Assembly (NCBI RefSeq): GCF_000577615.1
Contig: NZ_CBXX010000006.1
Coordinates: 124,001-188,000, forward strand
Source: Herbaspirillum sp. RV1423
GTDB taxonomy: Bacteria; Pseudomonadota; Gammaproteobacteria; Burkholderiales; Burkholderiaceae_D
DNA: 64,000 bases
Reading direction: 5' to 3'
Position numbers and translations under genes: made by a program. Under the pieces are notes generated by a model. The model was not told the origin of the DNA and made no database searches. It saw nothing but the letters and a program-made list of their open reading frames with translations. This document shows positions 27,371 to 37,270 of this stretch, piece after piece; within the stretch, counting starts at the first letter, position 1; each line of letters starts with the position of its first letter.

Positions 27371-28582
27371 CTAGTGCGGAGCGTCGTAGATGTAGCGACG
27401 CGATTGCGGCAGGACTTCCGCCGGACGGTTGGCTTTGCCGCAGATGACCTGATACAGTGAAATCCAGTCCTTATCGAAACCATGCGCGCTGCCGGCCAGA
27501 TAGACGCGCCAGATGCGGTAGCGTTTTTCGTCGGTCAACTTCTTGATCTCCTGGGCCTTGGCTTCGAAATTGTCGGCCCAGATGGCGCAGGTCTTGGCGT
27601 AATGACGGCGCAGGTTTTCCACATCGAACACTTCCAGCCCGCCCTGCTGCATGGTTTTCAGCACCAAGCTGATGTGCGGCAGTTCGCCGGCAGGGAAGAC
27701 GTACTTGTCGACGAACTCGCCGCCGCCGTAGGGTGATTCGCCGTTCTCGATGTCGGTGGTGGTGATGCCGTGGTTCATCGCCAGACCGTCGTCGGCGAGC
27801 AAGCTGTTGATCCGAGTAAAGTACATCGGCAGATTTTTCAGGCCCACGTGCTCGAACATGCCGACGCTGGTAATACGATCGAACGTGCCGGTGACGTCGC
27901 GATAATCCTGCAAACGGATTTCAATGCGATCGCTCAGGCCGGCTTTTTCGACACGTTCTTTGGCCAGCGCATATTGGTTTTCCGAGAGTGTCACGCCCAC
28001 GCAATTGGCACCGAATTTCTGCGCCGCGCGCAATACCAGCGCACCCCAGCCGCAGCCGATGTCGAGCAATTTGTCGCCGGGACGTACCTTGATTTTAGTG
28101 AGGATGTGATCGATCTTCTTGATCTGGGCCGTTGCCAGGTCTTCATCGCCATTTTCGAAATAGGCGCAGGAATAGACCATGTTTTCATCGAGGAACAGCT
28201 TGTAGAACTCATTTGAGACATCGTAATGATAACGAATGGCTTCGGCATCCCGCTCCTTGCTATGGCGTGCCGTGCGTACGATGCGGGCGAACTTGCCTTC
28301 CGCTTTCAGGGTTTTGGCGGCGAGCGTGTTGGCGACGTTGATGATGCTGGAGACCGGACCATCGACATCGATCTTGCCTTCCACATAAGCTTCGCCGAGG
28401 CTGGAGAGCGAGGGTTGGAACAGATAGGGCAACGCTGACACATGCGGCACGCGCAAGGTGACTTGCGGTGCGCTGTCGCTGAAGTCAAACCGGCTCCCGT
28501 TCCATAATTCCAGGCGCAACGGCAGTGCGGTTGCGCGGCGGACTTCCTCTACCCAAGCTGCTAGCTTCTTTTCCCAGAACAC
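27371..28582 (-). CDS. cfa: Cyclopropane-fatty-acyl-phospholipid synthase
   Basis: A 403-residue SAM-dependent enzyme that adds a methylene bridge to unsaturated acyl chains in membrane lipids. The N-terminal domain is followed by RYHYDVSNEFYKLFLDENMVYSCAYF, the SAM motif LLDIGCGWGALVLRAA and EHVGLKNLPMYF. The frame is open 39 codons further from an ATG, but that stretch overlaps pdxH and looks non-coding; a GTG at VFWEKKL has GGAGG 8 bases upstream and is my start. It lies 52 bases after pdxH on the same strand. Confidence 0.95.
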   Translation of the reverse strand: MFWEKKLAAWVEEVRRATALPLRLELWNGSRFDFSDSAPQVTLRVPHVSALPYLFQPSLSSLGEAYVEGKIDVDGPVSSIINVANTLAAKTLKAEGKFARIVRTARHSKERDAEAIRYHYDVSNEFYKLFLDENMVYSCAYFENGDEDLATAQIKKIDHILTKIKVRPGDKLLDIGCGWGALVLRAAQKFGANCVGVTLSENQYALAKERVEKAGLSDRIEIRLQDYRDVTGTFDRITSVGMFEHVGLKNLPMYFTRINSLLADDGLAMNHGITTTDIENGESPYGGGEFVDKYVFPAGELPHISLVLKTMQQGGLEVFDVENLRRHYAKTCAIWADNFEAKAQEIKKLTDEKRYRIWRVYLAGSAHGFDKDWISLYQVICGKANRPAEVLPQSRRYIYDAPH

Positions 28583-28634
28583 GATGCTTTCCTCCGTTCG
28601 AGTAACGATGCTGTCGCGCAGCCCCGTAGGCGAT

Positions 28635-29270
28635 CTAGGGCTGCAGGCGCTGCCGACTCCAGGAGCCGTCTGCTGCGCGTGCATAAACGACGCGGTCATG
28701 CAGGCGCGATGGGCGGCCTTGCCAAAATTCTATTCTCTCCGGTATAACGCGATAACCGCCCCAATGCGATGGGCGAATCGGATGAGCGCCATATTTTTGT
28801 TCCGCAGCGGCGAACTGTATTTCGAGCGTTTCGCGTTTGTCAACCGGTTCGCTTTGGGTGGAAGCAATCGCACCCAGTTGGCTATTCAGCGGGCGGCTGG
28901 AAAAATAGGCATCGCTTTCGGCGGCGGTCACTTGCTCGATCTTTCCTTCGATGCGCACTTGCCGCTCCAGTTCCACCCAGTGGAACAAGAGCGCCACATA
29001 TGGATGTTGCTGGATTTCCAGCCCTTTGCGGCTGCGATAGTTGGTGAACCAGGCGAAGCCATCTGTATCGACCTGCTTGAGCAGTACGATGCGCGACGAC
29101 GGCTTGCCGTTGGCGCCGACGGTGGCGACGCTCATGGCAGTGGGTTCGGGAATCTCCGCTTTGATCGCTTCATCAAGCCAGGTTGAAAACTGGACGATGG
29201 GATCGGAGGCGACCTCCAGTTCAGACAAGCTGGCGCGGCTGTAATCCTTGCGAAGATCTGCTATCGACAT
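28635..29270 (-). CDS. pdxH: Pyridoxamine 5'-phosphate oxidase
   Basis: A 211-residue FMN enzyme that oxidises pyridoxine or pyridoxamine phosphate to PLP. The N-terminus [17 protein letters not shown]-binding [26 protein letters not shown] (in parts), and C-terminal [24 protein letters not shown] and RQRLQP are diagnostic. AAGGAT precedes the ATG. PLP is used by IlvE, and pdxA of the same pathway is at 54 kb, but the genes are not linked. Confidence 0.97.
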   Translation of the reverse strand: MSIADLRKDYSRASLSELEVASDPIVQFSTWLDEAIKAEIPEPTAMSVATVGANGKPSSRIVLLKQVDTDGFAWFTNYRSRKGLEIQQHPYVALLFHWVELERQVRIEGKIEQVTAAESDAYFSSRPLNSQLGAIASTQSEPVDKRETLEIQFAAAEQKYGAHPIRPSHWGGYRVIPERIEFWQGRPSRLHDRVVYARAADGSWSRQRLQP

Positions 29271-29429
29271 GTTGCATTATCCTTAACCGGAACTGCGCTA
29301 GGGTAGCGCGTTTTCACAAAATTTGCATAAAGGCAGCATCGGCATGGCCTTGGCCTTGCCGACCGGAACTTGCCTTCAACGCGAGTCATTATGCGGCAGA
29401 ATATTTGCATCGCAAATGACATAGAACAA

Positions 29430-29466
29430 AAAAAGGCCAATGCACATGACATGCATCGGCCTTTTT
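29430..29466 (-). terminator. Terminator of the cytochrome b561/YceI operon
   Basis: AAAAAGGCCAATGCA / TGCATCGGCCTTTTT pairs at 14 of 15 positions with a 7-base loop. T-tracts on both strands make it usable for pdxH-side readthrough as well. Confidence 0.9.
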
Positions 29467-29482
29467 ACGCGCTGCCGGGAGA

Positions 29483-30058
29483 TCAGTTGGTCTTGATCGC
29501 TTCGACCTGGATGGCCAGTCGCACTTCCGGGGCAAAAGGAGGAACGGCATAGTTAATGCCGAAGTCGGCGCGGTTGAAGGTCGCGGAGGCATCGGCGCCG
29601 CAGACTTCACGCTTGAGCATCGGATGTTGGATGCAAGTGAATTTGTTGATCTTCAATTGCACCGGCTTGGTTACGCCATGCAGGGTCAGTTGGCCGTCGA
29701 CGGCTACAGGCTTATCGCCGTCGAACTTGATGGAGGAGCCTTTGTAGGTGGCAGTCGGGAATTTCTGCACGTCAAAGACTTCCGCGCCTTTGACGTGACC
29801 GTTCAGTTTGGCGTTGCCGAAGTCGATCGATGACGCATCGATGGTGATGTCGACGGTGCCAGTCTTGGCGACGCGGTCCAGTGTGACGGCGCCGGTGGTC
29901 TTGGTGAACTTGCCGCGCCAGACCGAAATGCCCATGTGGTCGGCTTCAAAACTCGGGTAGGTGTGGTTCGGGTCGATGGTGTAGGTATCGGCAGCGAGGG
30001 CCGAAGTTGAAGCCGCGCCGGCGGCCAGCAAGGAAATCAGGGCGAATTTCAATTTCAT
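29483..30058 (-). CDS. YceI family periplasmic protein
   Basis: A 191-residue lipocalin-like beta-barrel with a signal peptide ([22 protein letters not shown], cleaved after ALA). The mature part begins [20 protein letters not shown], the YceI hallmark, and contains [15 protein letters not shown] and LTLHGVTKP. Members bind polyisoprenoids such as ubiquinone precursors and are base- or redox-linked. [14 protein letters not shown] segment contains two cysteines. AAGGA precedes the ATG chosen here, five codons inside the maximal frame. Second of two yceI copies. Confidence 0.92.
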   Translation of the reverse strand: MKLKFALISLLAAGAASTSALAADTYTIDPNHTYPSFEADHMGISVWRGKFTKTTGAVTLDRVAKTGTVDITIDASSIDFGNAKLNGHVKGAEVFDVQKFPTATYKGSSIKFDGDKPVAVDGQLTLHGVTKPVQLKINKFTCIQHPMLKREVCGADASATFNRADFGINYAVPPFAPEVRLAIQVEAIKTN

Positions 30059-30110
30059 GGGAGTCCTTTGCAATGATCTGTTGGTGTTGAAACGGGATGG
30101 TTCTCAGGGA

Positions 30111-30692
30111 CTATGGTGCGGTGACGACATGGAATTTGATCGTGACTTCGTCGGCGACCATACCGGTATCTTTCCATTCGCCTTCGCCGACGTTGAACGC
30201 CAGGCGCTTGATGGGCAAGGTACCGTCGAAGGTCTGGCCGGTGCCGTCTTTCTTGACCGCCAGAGGGAACTGGACGTCGGCGGTCTTGCCCTTGATCGTC
30301 AGTTTACCGGCAACGTCATATCTGGTGCCGGCCGGAGCGCCTGCGGCAGCCTTGATCGAACTGGCGACGAACGTGGCTTTGGGGAATTGGGCCGCATTGA
30401 ACCATTCCTTCTTCAACACTTCCTTGTTGTATTCGGCTTCGCCCAGGTCGAAGCTGGAAATGTCGATGTCGACGCTGGCTTTGGCTGTTGCCGGCTTGGC
30501 GCTGTCGAAGTCGATCTGCGCGGTGAATTTCTTGAACTTGGCTTCGACCGGAACATTTAACTGCTTGAATACGGCGCTGACGGTGCTCTTCGCGGCATCA
30601 GCCTTGAGCGGGGCAGCGACGGCAGTCGAGACCATACTGAGGACGGCAATGCTGCCGACGACAGCGCTGACCAATGTGGAACGCAGGATCAT
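30111..30692 (-). CDS. YceI family periplasmic protein, divergent copy
   Basis: A 193-residue exported YceI-like protein. Residues 1-27 are a signal peptide ending VSTAVAAP. The body has STVSAVFKQLNVPVEAKFKKF, DIDISSFDLGEAEYNKEVLKK and VAGKLTIKGKTADVQFPL, the same fold as its neighbour but with low identity by eye. It lies 18 to 52 bases from genes on each side, so the cytochrome and both YceI genes form one operon. Ligand unknown. Confidence 0.9.
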   Translation of the reverse strand: MILRSTLVSAVVGSIAVLSMVSTAVAAPLKADAAKSTVSAVFKQLNVPVEAKFKKFTAQIDFDSAKPATAKASVDIDISSFDLGEAEYNKEVLKKEWFNAAQFPKATFVASSIKAAAGAPAGTRYDVAGKLTIKGKTADVQFPLAVKKDGTGQTFDGTLPIKRLAFNVGEGEWKDTGMVADEVTIKFHVVTAP

Positions 30693-30715
30693 AGGTTTTT
30701 CCTTGGAAAAAGAGA

Positions 30716-31240
30716 TCAGGGGAGAATGCGCCTGAACACGCCGTCGCGATCGATGAACTGATGCTTCAGCGCGGCTAGTACGTGCAGGCAGAACGCGGCC
30801 AGCAAGACCATGTTCAGCCAGTAGTGCGCAAGTTTGAGTAAAGGTTTGAGTTCGGGGTTGGGCCCGATGAAAACCGGCAGTGGGAACAGGCCCAGATATA
30901 CGATCGGCACGCCTGCCGCCAGGCTATAGAAATATCCAGAAATCGGAATTGCAAAAATCAGGACATAGAGCAGGAAATGCAAAGCATGCGCGGCGTTCCG
31001 TTGCCACTGCGGCATTTGCGTCGGGTAGGCGGGTGCCGCGTGCGTCAGGCGCCACAGCAGGCGCAGGCAAGCCAGTCCGAAGACGGTGACGCCCAGCCAT
31101 TTGTGCCAGGAAAAATACTTGAGCTTGGTGGGCGTCAGACCGGGAATGTCGACCATGGTCAGGCCGAGGGAAAATGCCGCGATGATCAGCAGAGCAATTA
31201 ACCAGTGCATCAGAATGGCGGGTTTGGTGTAGCGTTGCAT
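30716..31240 (-). CDS. Cytochrome b561
   Basis: A 174-residue four-helix membrane cytochrome. MQRYTKPAILMHWLIALLII begins with the first heme-ligand His; FSWHKWLGVTVFGLACLRLLWRL, LHFLLYVLIFAIPISGYFYS and LAHYWLNMVLLAAFCLHV bring the others, giving two b-hemes. It moves electrons between the quinone pool and periplasmic acceptors. The pairing with two YceI proteins suggests a quinone-linked redox module. The start at MQRY follows family alignment; the frame is open 64 codons further without homology. Confidence 0.92.
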   Translation of the reverse strand: MQRYTKPAILMHWLIALLIIAAFSLGLTMVDIPGLTPTKLKYFSWHKWLGVTVFGLACLRLLWRLTHAAPAYPTQMPQWQRNAAHALHFLLYVLIFAIPISGYFYSLAAGVPIVYLGLFPLPVFIGPNPELKPLLKLAHYWLNMVLLAAFCLHVLAALKHQFIDRDGVFRRILP

Positions 31241-31438
31241 GGCGGTTGCGTATGCTGGGAATTGGACGGCGCGGCTGATTTTTTCTGAGTTCACAAGGGG
31301 GATTGAGCAGTTTTCCTTCATTCGAGAAACGAGCAGTGAAGAAGCATAAAGGCTTTCCAATAATGACAATAGATGGCAGGATTTGATTTCACCAATCCAT
31401 TTGTGGAATGAATGATGTTTATTGTCGGGCATTGGAGT

Positions 31439-31469
31439 GGATTAAGAGGGTTTGGTTTCCCCTTAATCC
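31439..31469 (-). terminator. Hairpin downstream of purB
   Basis: GGATTAAG (31439-31446) pairs with CTTAATCC (31462-31469), and most inner bases also pair (GGG with CCC). It lies 10 bases beyond the purB stop on the minus strand but has no clean T-tract, so terminator function is only likely. The rest of the 239-base gap to the cytochrome gene shows no further signal. Confidence 0.45.
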
Positions 31470-31479
31470 AATATTGCTA

Positions 31480-33034
<1,555 letters not shown>

Positions 33035-33060
33035 CGGACCGGATTATTACAAAAAATGCT

Positions 33061-33666
33061 ATGAAACTGATCGCCTCACTGTTAAGCCCCTTCGCTCGCA
33101 AAGTCCGCATTGTCATGGCGGAGAAAAAAATTGACTATGAATTGGTGCTGGAGGATGTGTGGAGTGAGATGACCACGATCCAGCAATTCAATCCGCTTGG
33201 CAAAGTACCTTGTCTGATGATGGATGACGGCGGCGCCATGTTCGATTCCCGCGTCATTGCAGAATACCTCGATATCCTCACTCCGGTCGGTAAGCTGATG
33301 CCTGCCGGCGGCCGCGAACGTGCCGAAGTCAAGTGCTGGGAAGCGCTGGCTGACGGGCTGCTCGATGCGGCCATCCTGGTCCGGCTCGAAAAGAAGCGCC
33401 CGACCAGGCAGCAAAGCCCGGAATGGATCAAGCGGCAGTGGGGCAAGGTCGAGGCGGCGCTCAAGGCGATGTCGGTCGGCCTGGGCGAAAAAGCCTATTG
33501 CGTCGGCAACCACTATTCGCTTGCTGATGTTTCAGTGGGCTGTGCATTGGGCTGGCTGGATTTTCGCTTTCCCGAAACGGACTGGAAGGAGAATTATCCG
33601 GAATTGCTGCGTCTGTTCGAGAAATTGTCTGAGCGGCAGTCCTTCAAGGACACTTTCCCGCAGTAG
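33061..33666 (+). CDS. Glutathione S-transferase family protein
   Basis: A 201-residue two-domain GST. The N-terminal thioredoxin-like domain starts MKLIASLLSPFARKVRIVMAEK, with the active-site Ser in SPFARKV, cis-Pro in GKVPCL and the DSRVIAEYLD glutathione contact. The helical C-terminal domain has the NHYSLADVSVGCALGW N-capping motif. The pattern is close to YibF of E. coli; substrate unknown. Monocistronic with a strong terminator. Confidence 0.93.
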   Translation: MKLIASLLSPFARKVRIVMAEKKIDYELVLEDVWSEMTTIQQFNPLGKVPCLMMDDGGAMFDSRVIAEYLDILTPVGKLMPAGGRERAEVKCWEALADGLLDAAILVRLEKKRPTRQQSPEWIKRQWGKVEAALKAMSVGLGEKAYCVGNHYSLADVSVGCALGWLDFRFPETDWKENYPELLRLFEKLSERQSFKDTFPQ

Positions 33667-33691
33667 GACAGAGGCAAGCTAAAACGCAAAC

Positions 33692-33727
33692 AAAAAGCGC
33701 GATCTGCAGAGATCGCGCTTTTTTTTT
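33692..33727. terminator. Bidirectional terminator
   Basis: AAAAAGCGCGATCT-GCAG-AGATCGCGCTTTTT is a perfect 14-bp stem followed by more T. It separates convergent GST and bfr genes. Confidence 0.95.
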
Positions 33728-33763
33728 CGCTGCGGGCTTGCTGAGGCCGTTGTCGAATACGCT

Positions 33764-34237
33764 TTATTCTTCGATGATCTGCGCCTGCAGATAATTCTGA
33801 ATGCCGATTTTCTCGATGATGTCGAGCTGGGTTTCCAGCCAGTCGATATGTTCTTCGGTGTCGTCGAGGATCAGTTGGAACAGCTCGCGTGACACGTAGT
33901 CGCCTTGCTGTTCGCATGTGGCGATGCCTTCCTTGACGGTCTTCTGCGCGGCTTTTTCAAGTTTGAGGTCGCATTGCAACATCTCGGCGGTATTCTCACC
34001 GATCATCAGCTTGTGCAGCGCTTGCAGATTCGGCAGGCCGTCCAGCATCAGGATGCGGTCGATCAGCTTGTCGGCGTGTTTCATTTCACCGATGGATTCC
34101 GCGTACTCCTTTTTGGCAATTTTTTCAAAGCCCCAATGTTTGTACATGCGGGCGTGCAAAAAATATTGGTTGATCGCCGTCAGTTCGTTGGTCAACTGTG
34201 CATTGAGCAGTTTGAGGACTGCTGGATCGCCTTTCAT
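33764..34237 (-). CDS. bfr: Bacterioferritin
   Basis: A 157-residue 24-mer-forming heme ferritin that oxidises and stores iron. Ferroxidase residues E18, E51, H54, E94 and H130 and the heme-ligand M52 are in register with E. coli Bfr; position 127, Glu in E. coli from memory, reads Thr here (DDTEEHID). The N-terminus [12 protein letters not shown] is typical; AGAGG precedes this ATG, and the 15-codon upstream extension is rejected. It follows the tonB cluster but has its own Fur-box-like promoter. Bfd, its electron donor, is encoded 2.4 kb upstream. Confidence 0.97.
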   Translation of the reverse strand: MKGDPAVLKLLNAQLTNELTAINQYFLHARMYKHWGFEKIAKKEYAESIGEMKHADKLIDRILMLDGLPNLQALHKLMIGENTAEMLQCDLKLEKAAQKTVKEGIATCEQQGDYVSRELFQLILDDTEEHIDWLETQLDIIEKIGIQNYLQAQIIEE

Positions 34238-34342
34238 AGGGAACCTCTGAGGATAGTGGGGATCGGGAGACGGATGTCGCATCCGCAGGAATGGAGCAAC
34301 CGTGTGAGCGGACGCATCATAGCCCAGCCTGTTCGGAACTTC

Positions 34343-34372
34343 ATTATAAATTAGCGCGAATCATTCTTACTT
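34343..34372 (-). promoter_or_regulatory. bfr promoter with Fur-box-like site
   Basis: On the minus strand TATAAT (complement of 34343-34348) is a perfect -10 about 106 bases before the bfr ATG. The sequence GCGAATCATTCTTACTT (34356-34372) upstream of it closely matches the Fur box in front of hemP (GCGAACAATTCTTATTT). Overlap with the -35 region suggests direct Fur control. Confidence 0.55.
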
Positions 34373-34420
34373 TATTTCGAGCGCATGCAGCGATTATGGC
34401 TTGAGGAAGATGGTGGCATT

Positions 34421-34455
34421 CAAAAAACAAAGCCCTCCCGTTAGGGGAGGGCTTT
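34421..34455 (-). terminator. Terminator after exbD
   Basis: AAAGCCCTCCC / GGGAGGGCTTT, a perfect 11-bp stem with loop GTTAG. The minus-strand exit reads GTTTTTTG. It ends the hemP to exbD unit before bfr. Confidence 0.93.
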
Positions 34456-34476
34456 GAGGGGGAAAACCAGTGAATC

Positions 34477-34893
34477 TTATTTCGCTTGAGGATCAGTAAC
34501 GAATCCAATCTTCGACAACCCTCCCGATTGGGCTGCTGCCATGACTTGCGCAACCTTCTCGTATTGCGTCGTACGCTCGGCGCGCAAGTGCAGTTCCGGT
34601 TGCGGCTGCTTCTTTGCTGCTTCAGCGATGCGCAGGCTCAACTGATTATTGTCGATAAGCTGGTCGTTCCAGAATACCCTGCCGGTTGCATCGATCGACA
34701 GATCGATGTTTTGCGGCTTGGGTTCATCAGGCTGATTGGTGGCGCGCGGCAGATCGATCTTGACAGCATGGTTCATCACCGGGATGGTGATGATGAAGAT
34801 GATCAGCAAGACCAGCATTACGTCAACCAGCGGCGTGGTATTGATCTCCGGATTGAAGTCGTCGTCCGAATCGGACAAGGAACCCATTGCCAT
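34477..34893 (-). CDS. exbD: Biopolymer transport protein ExbD
   Basis: A 138-residue inner-membrane protein with one N-terminal helix. The essential proton-carrying Asp lies in NTTPLVDVMLVLLIIF at the membrane entry; a periplasmic domain follows, with LHLRAERTTQYEKVAQVM, the ExbD/TolR pattern. With ExbB it forms the motor that energises TonB. Its start shares one base with the exbB stop (TAATG), so the two are coupled. The link to tonB favours ExbD over TolR. Confidence 0.95.
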   Translation of the reverse strand: MAMGSLSDSDDDFNPEINTTPLVDVMLVLLIIFIITIPVMNHAVKIDLPRATNQPDEPKPQNIDLSIDATGRVFWNDQLIDNNQLSLRIAEAAKKQPQPELHLRAERTTQYEKVAQVMAAAQSGGLSKIGFVTDPQAK

Positions 34894-35627
34894 TACGTTC
34901 TCCCGACAGCAGTCAGCTTGGTGCTTCTGGTCGTGCCTGTTGCGGCATCTTCAGTCGCGGCGCGTGCGCCGGTGACGAACAGGGCGTGCAGATCAAAACC
35001 GAATTTGTTGAGCTTGGCGATCGTCGTCTTGTTGCCGCGAACCAAAGCGTTATAGCCGAAGGTTGCCGGAATCGCCACCGCCAGGCCCAGCGCGGTCATG
35101 ATCAGCGCTTCGCCGACAGGGCCGGCAACCTTGTCGATGCTGGCTTGCCCGGAGGTGCCAATCGACACCAGTGCGTGATAGATGCCCCAGACAGTGCCGA
35201 ACAAGCCGACGAAGGGCGCCGTGGAACCGACCGATGCCAACACCGCCATGCCGGTTTGCAGCTTGCCGGAGGCTTCGTCGATGGCTTGGCGCAGGGACAG
35301 GGTGACCCAGTCGCTGACCGACAGTTGATCGTGCAGGTGACCTTTATGGGCGGTATGGTGGCTCATCGAAGTGACACCGGCTTTGGCGACTTCGGCGAAC
35401 GGGTTGTCGGTGCCTAGCGTGGCGACCCCATCGGGCAGGCTGGTGGTGTCCCAGAATGCGTGACCGGCGGCGTCCGAGGCGCGACGGAAGCGTAGCAATT
35501 GCAACGCTTTGGTCACGATGACATACCAGGACGCAATCGACATGGCGACCAGCAATACAGCGACGCCCTTCGTGACAAAATCTCCCTGCGCCCACAGGCT
35601 TTCCAATCCGTACGGACTAACTTCCAT
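34893..35627 (-). CDS. exbB: MotA/TolQ/ExbB proton channel family protein ExbB
   Basis: A 244-residue membrane protein with three helices (residues about 18-40, 130-150 and 175-195). LASVGSTAPFVGLFGTVWGIYHAL and GEALIMTALGLAVAIPATFGYN are the conserved channel helices. The cytoplasmic loop contains a His-rich SHHTAHKGHLHD. It forms the pentameric stator around ExbD. It lies between tonB (35-base gap) and exbD (overlap). Confidence 0.96.
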   Translation of the reverse strand: MEVSPYGLESLWAQGDFVTKGVAVLLVAMSIASWYVIVTKALQLLRFRRASDAAGHAFWDTTSLPDGVATLGTDNPFAEVAKAGVTSMSHHTAHKGHLHDQLSVSDWVTLSLRQAIDEASGKLQTGMAVLASVGSTAPFVGLFGTVWGIYHALVSIGTSGQASIDKVAGPVGEALIMTALGLAVAIPATFGYNALVRGNKTTIAKLNKFGFDLHALFVTGARAATEDAATGTTRSTKLTAVGRT

Positions 35628-35662
35628 GATGACTTCCTTTGTTTTGTAATGACGGTAAGGTA

Positions 35663-36361
35663 TTAATGATCGAGCTTGAAATTGATGACGCCTGTTGCCG
35701 ACACCATGATCGGCTTGCCGTCTTCGATATAGGGTTTGAAGACGGCGCGCATCACGGCGCGCCTTGCTTCATCGTCCAGGCGGGAAGAGCCTGAACCTTT
35801 GATGATATCGACTTTTTCGGCTTTGCCGCTGGTATTGACCAGTACGCGGAATTGTACGACGCCTTCTTCGCCCATGCGTTTGGAGGCGGCAGGATAAGCG
35901 ACGCGCGGAGCTTCGATGTATTCGATGCCCGACGTGATTTGCTTGATCGGCGGCGGGCCCGGTGGCGACGCCGGTGCTGGTGCCGGAGCGGCAGCTAAAG
36001 GTTCAACCGATTGTGGTGGGTTTGGCGGCGCACTGATGGCTGTCGGCGCAGGCGCTTGAGTCACCGGAATGGGCGGAGGCGGCGTCACCGATTTCTTGAC
36101 CACCGGAACGACCTTGGGCGGTGCCGGCGGCGCTTTCGGGGGAGCAGGTTCAGGAGCGCGTTCAGGTGTAATGAACGTCGCGATGACTTCTTTGGGAATG
36201 GCGTCAGCGACCTGATGGATCAGTCCGCTTTGCAGTGCATAAAAGAAGGCAATGTGCAGCAGGACGATGAAGCCGAGCGGGCCGATTTTTCTCACTTGCC
36301 GCCAGACTGCACCGGCAGGGTTGGATGGGATGCTGCTCATAGGAGGCGATAAGGCGTTCAT
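35663..36361 (-). CDS. tonB: Energy transducer TonB
   Basis: A 232-residue protein anchored by one helix (IGPLGFIVLLHIAFFYAL, about residues 26-43) with the conserved His in the helix. A Pro/Ala-rich rigid spacer (residues 68-140) crosses the periplasm. The C-terminal domain has the RVAYPAASKRMGEEGVVQFRVLV fold that docks on TonB boxes of outer-membrane receptors, and ends with a VINFKLDH strand. The bfd stop is 9 bases upstream. No receptor gene is in the window, so it may serve many receptors elsewhere. Confidence 0.96.
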   Translation of the reverse strand: MNALSPPMSSIPSNPAGAVWRQVRKIGPLGFIVLLHIAFFYALQSGLIHQVADAIPKEVIATFITPERAPEPAPPKAPPAPPKVVPVVKKSVTPPPPIPVTQAPAPTAISAPPNPPQSVEPLAAAPAPAPASPPGPPPIKQITSGIEYIEAPRVAYPAASKRMGEEGVVQFRVLVNTSGKAEKVDIIKGSGSSRLDDEARRAVMRAVFKPYIEDGKPIMVSATGVINFKLDH

Positions 36362-36370
36362 GAATGATCT

Positions 36371-36598
36371 TCAGGCAATCATGGCATTCGCATGGAATAC
36401 CAGCGCTTGCACAGTGTTGCGTGTTTGGTTGGAGTTGCTCAGACATTCGCGCAGGACATGCTTGGCACAGGTGTGACATTTGCCGCAAGAAGTACCAACA
36501 CCGAGCTCCTTGCGAAGCTCGGACATGGTGGATATCCCTGCATTCACTGCCTGATGAATCTTGCCTTCGGAAATGTTGTTACAAACACATACGATCAT
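36371..36598 (-). CDS. bfd: Bacterioferritin-associated ferredoxin
   Basis: A 75-residue [2Fe-2S] protein that reduces the heme of bacterioferritin so that iron can be released. The four ligands are in MIVCVCN and GTSCGKCHTC, spacing C-x-C and C-x2-C with an additional Cys, the Bfd/BFD-like fold. AAGG lies before the ATG at MIVCVC; the 22 codons further left have no homology. Its place between hemP and tonB puts iron release under the same control as uptake. Confidence 0.95.
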   Translation of the reverse strand: MIVCVCNNISEGKIHQAVNAGISTMSELRKELGVGTSCGKCHTCAKHVLRECLSNSNQTRNTVQALVFHANAMIA

Positions 36599-36629
36599 TT
36601 TACGCCTTGCCGCCTGGGTATATAGGCTC

Positions 36630-36950
36630 TTAAATAGATCTCGCTCCTGAAACGATGCGAGCAAACAGGTTGAACTTCTCGGGTTGTGGCATCGTCCGTT
36701 CCACCACGGTTGCCCACTGTTCCGACAGTTGCTGGCAGGTTGCCCGCAATACCGGCGCCAGATTCGGCAAATCCGCCAGGGCTTTCAGGTGTCTTTCAAT
36801 CACTGACGCCAGTTTGACGCAGCTTTTGGTTTCCTGATTGCTGGCAGTGTAATGAGACATCAAATGCAGCACTGCTGAGACCAGCAGCTCTGGCTGTGCC
36901 GGCGCGCTATTTGGTTCCATGAAAGCAGAATCCATTTTGTCGGTAACCAT
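36630..36950 (-). CDS. Unknown 106-residue protein in the iron operon
   Basis: A mostly alpha-helical cytoplasmic protein with no signal or membrane segment. Residues 20-100 read as helices (ELLVSAVLHLMSHYTAS, CVKLASVIERHLKALADL, VLRATCQQLSEQWATVVERT), with two cysteines but no metal motif. AAGGAG lies 7 bases before the ATG. It sits 31 bases before bfd and 116 after hemP, all on one strand, so it belongs to the Fur-controlled unit. I do not recognise the family; a helical accessory for heme or iron handling is possible but unproven. Confidence 0.8.
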   Translation of the reverse strand: MVTDKMDSAFMEPNSAPAQPELLVSAVLHLMSHYTASNQETKSCVKLASVIERHLKALADLPNLAPVLRATCQQLSEQWATVVERTMPQPEKFNLFARIVSGARSI

Positions 36951-37066
36951 CAAACTCTCCTTAATCGGCTAGCTTGGCTGGCTAACGCGTAACGCTGCGA
37001 CATCATCGTTGGCTGGCTGGTTTTCACATCATTCCATGACAAATCCCGGGATGATTTCTTGTCCGG

Positions 37067-37255
37067 CTAAGCCGTCAAAATAAGCTTGTTCAACTGCGTC
37101 AGGCGCAGTTTGTAAATACGGCCGCCGTGGTCAATCTCCAGCTCGCGCATTTGCCGGAACAGATCCTGGCTCTTGATGCGAGTAATGGGTGAGCCATTTG
37201 CTGCTGTGGCCGGCTTGTTGCGACGCTCGGTTCCGTGCTCGATCAGTTGGTTCAT
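37067..37255 (-). CDS. hemP: Hemin uptake protein HemP
   Basis: A 62-residue protein. The C-terminal half SPITRIKSQDLFRQMRELEIDHGG then RIYKLRLTQLNKLILTA is the complete HemP domain; the N-terminal 22 residues are variable. HemP proteins accompany heme uptake genes, and in Burkholderia a HemP acts as an activator of the heme receptor gene. AGGAGG precedes the ATG at ideal distance and a Fur box covers the promoter. First gene of the iron unit. Confidence 0.93.
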   Translation of the reverse strand: MNQLIEHGTERRNKPATAANGSPITRIKSQDLFRQMRELEIDHGGRIYKLRLTQLNKLILTA

Positions 37256-37270
37256 GGTGACCTCCTATTA

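Noticed and set aside
28583..28699. Longer cfa start at an ATG within pdxH
   Set aside because: The extra 39 codons run over the pdxH 3' end and a GTG with GGAGG at ideal distance lies exactly where homology begins.
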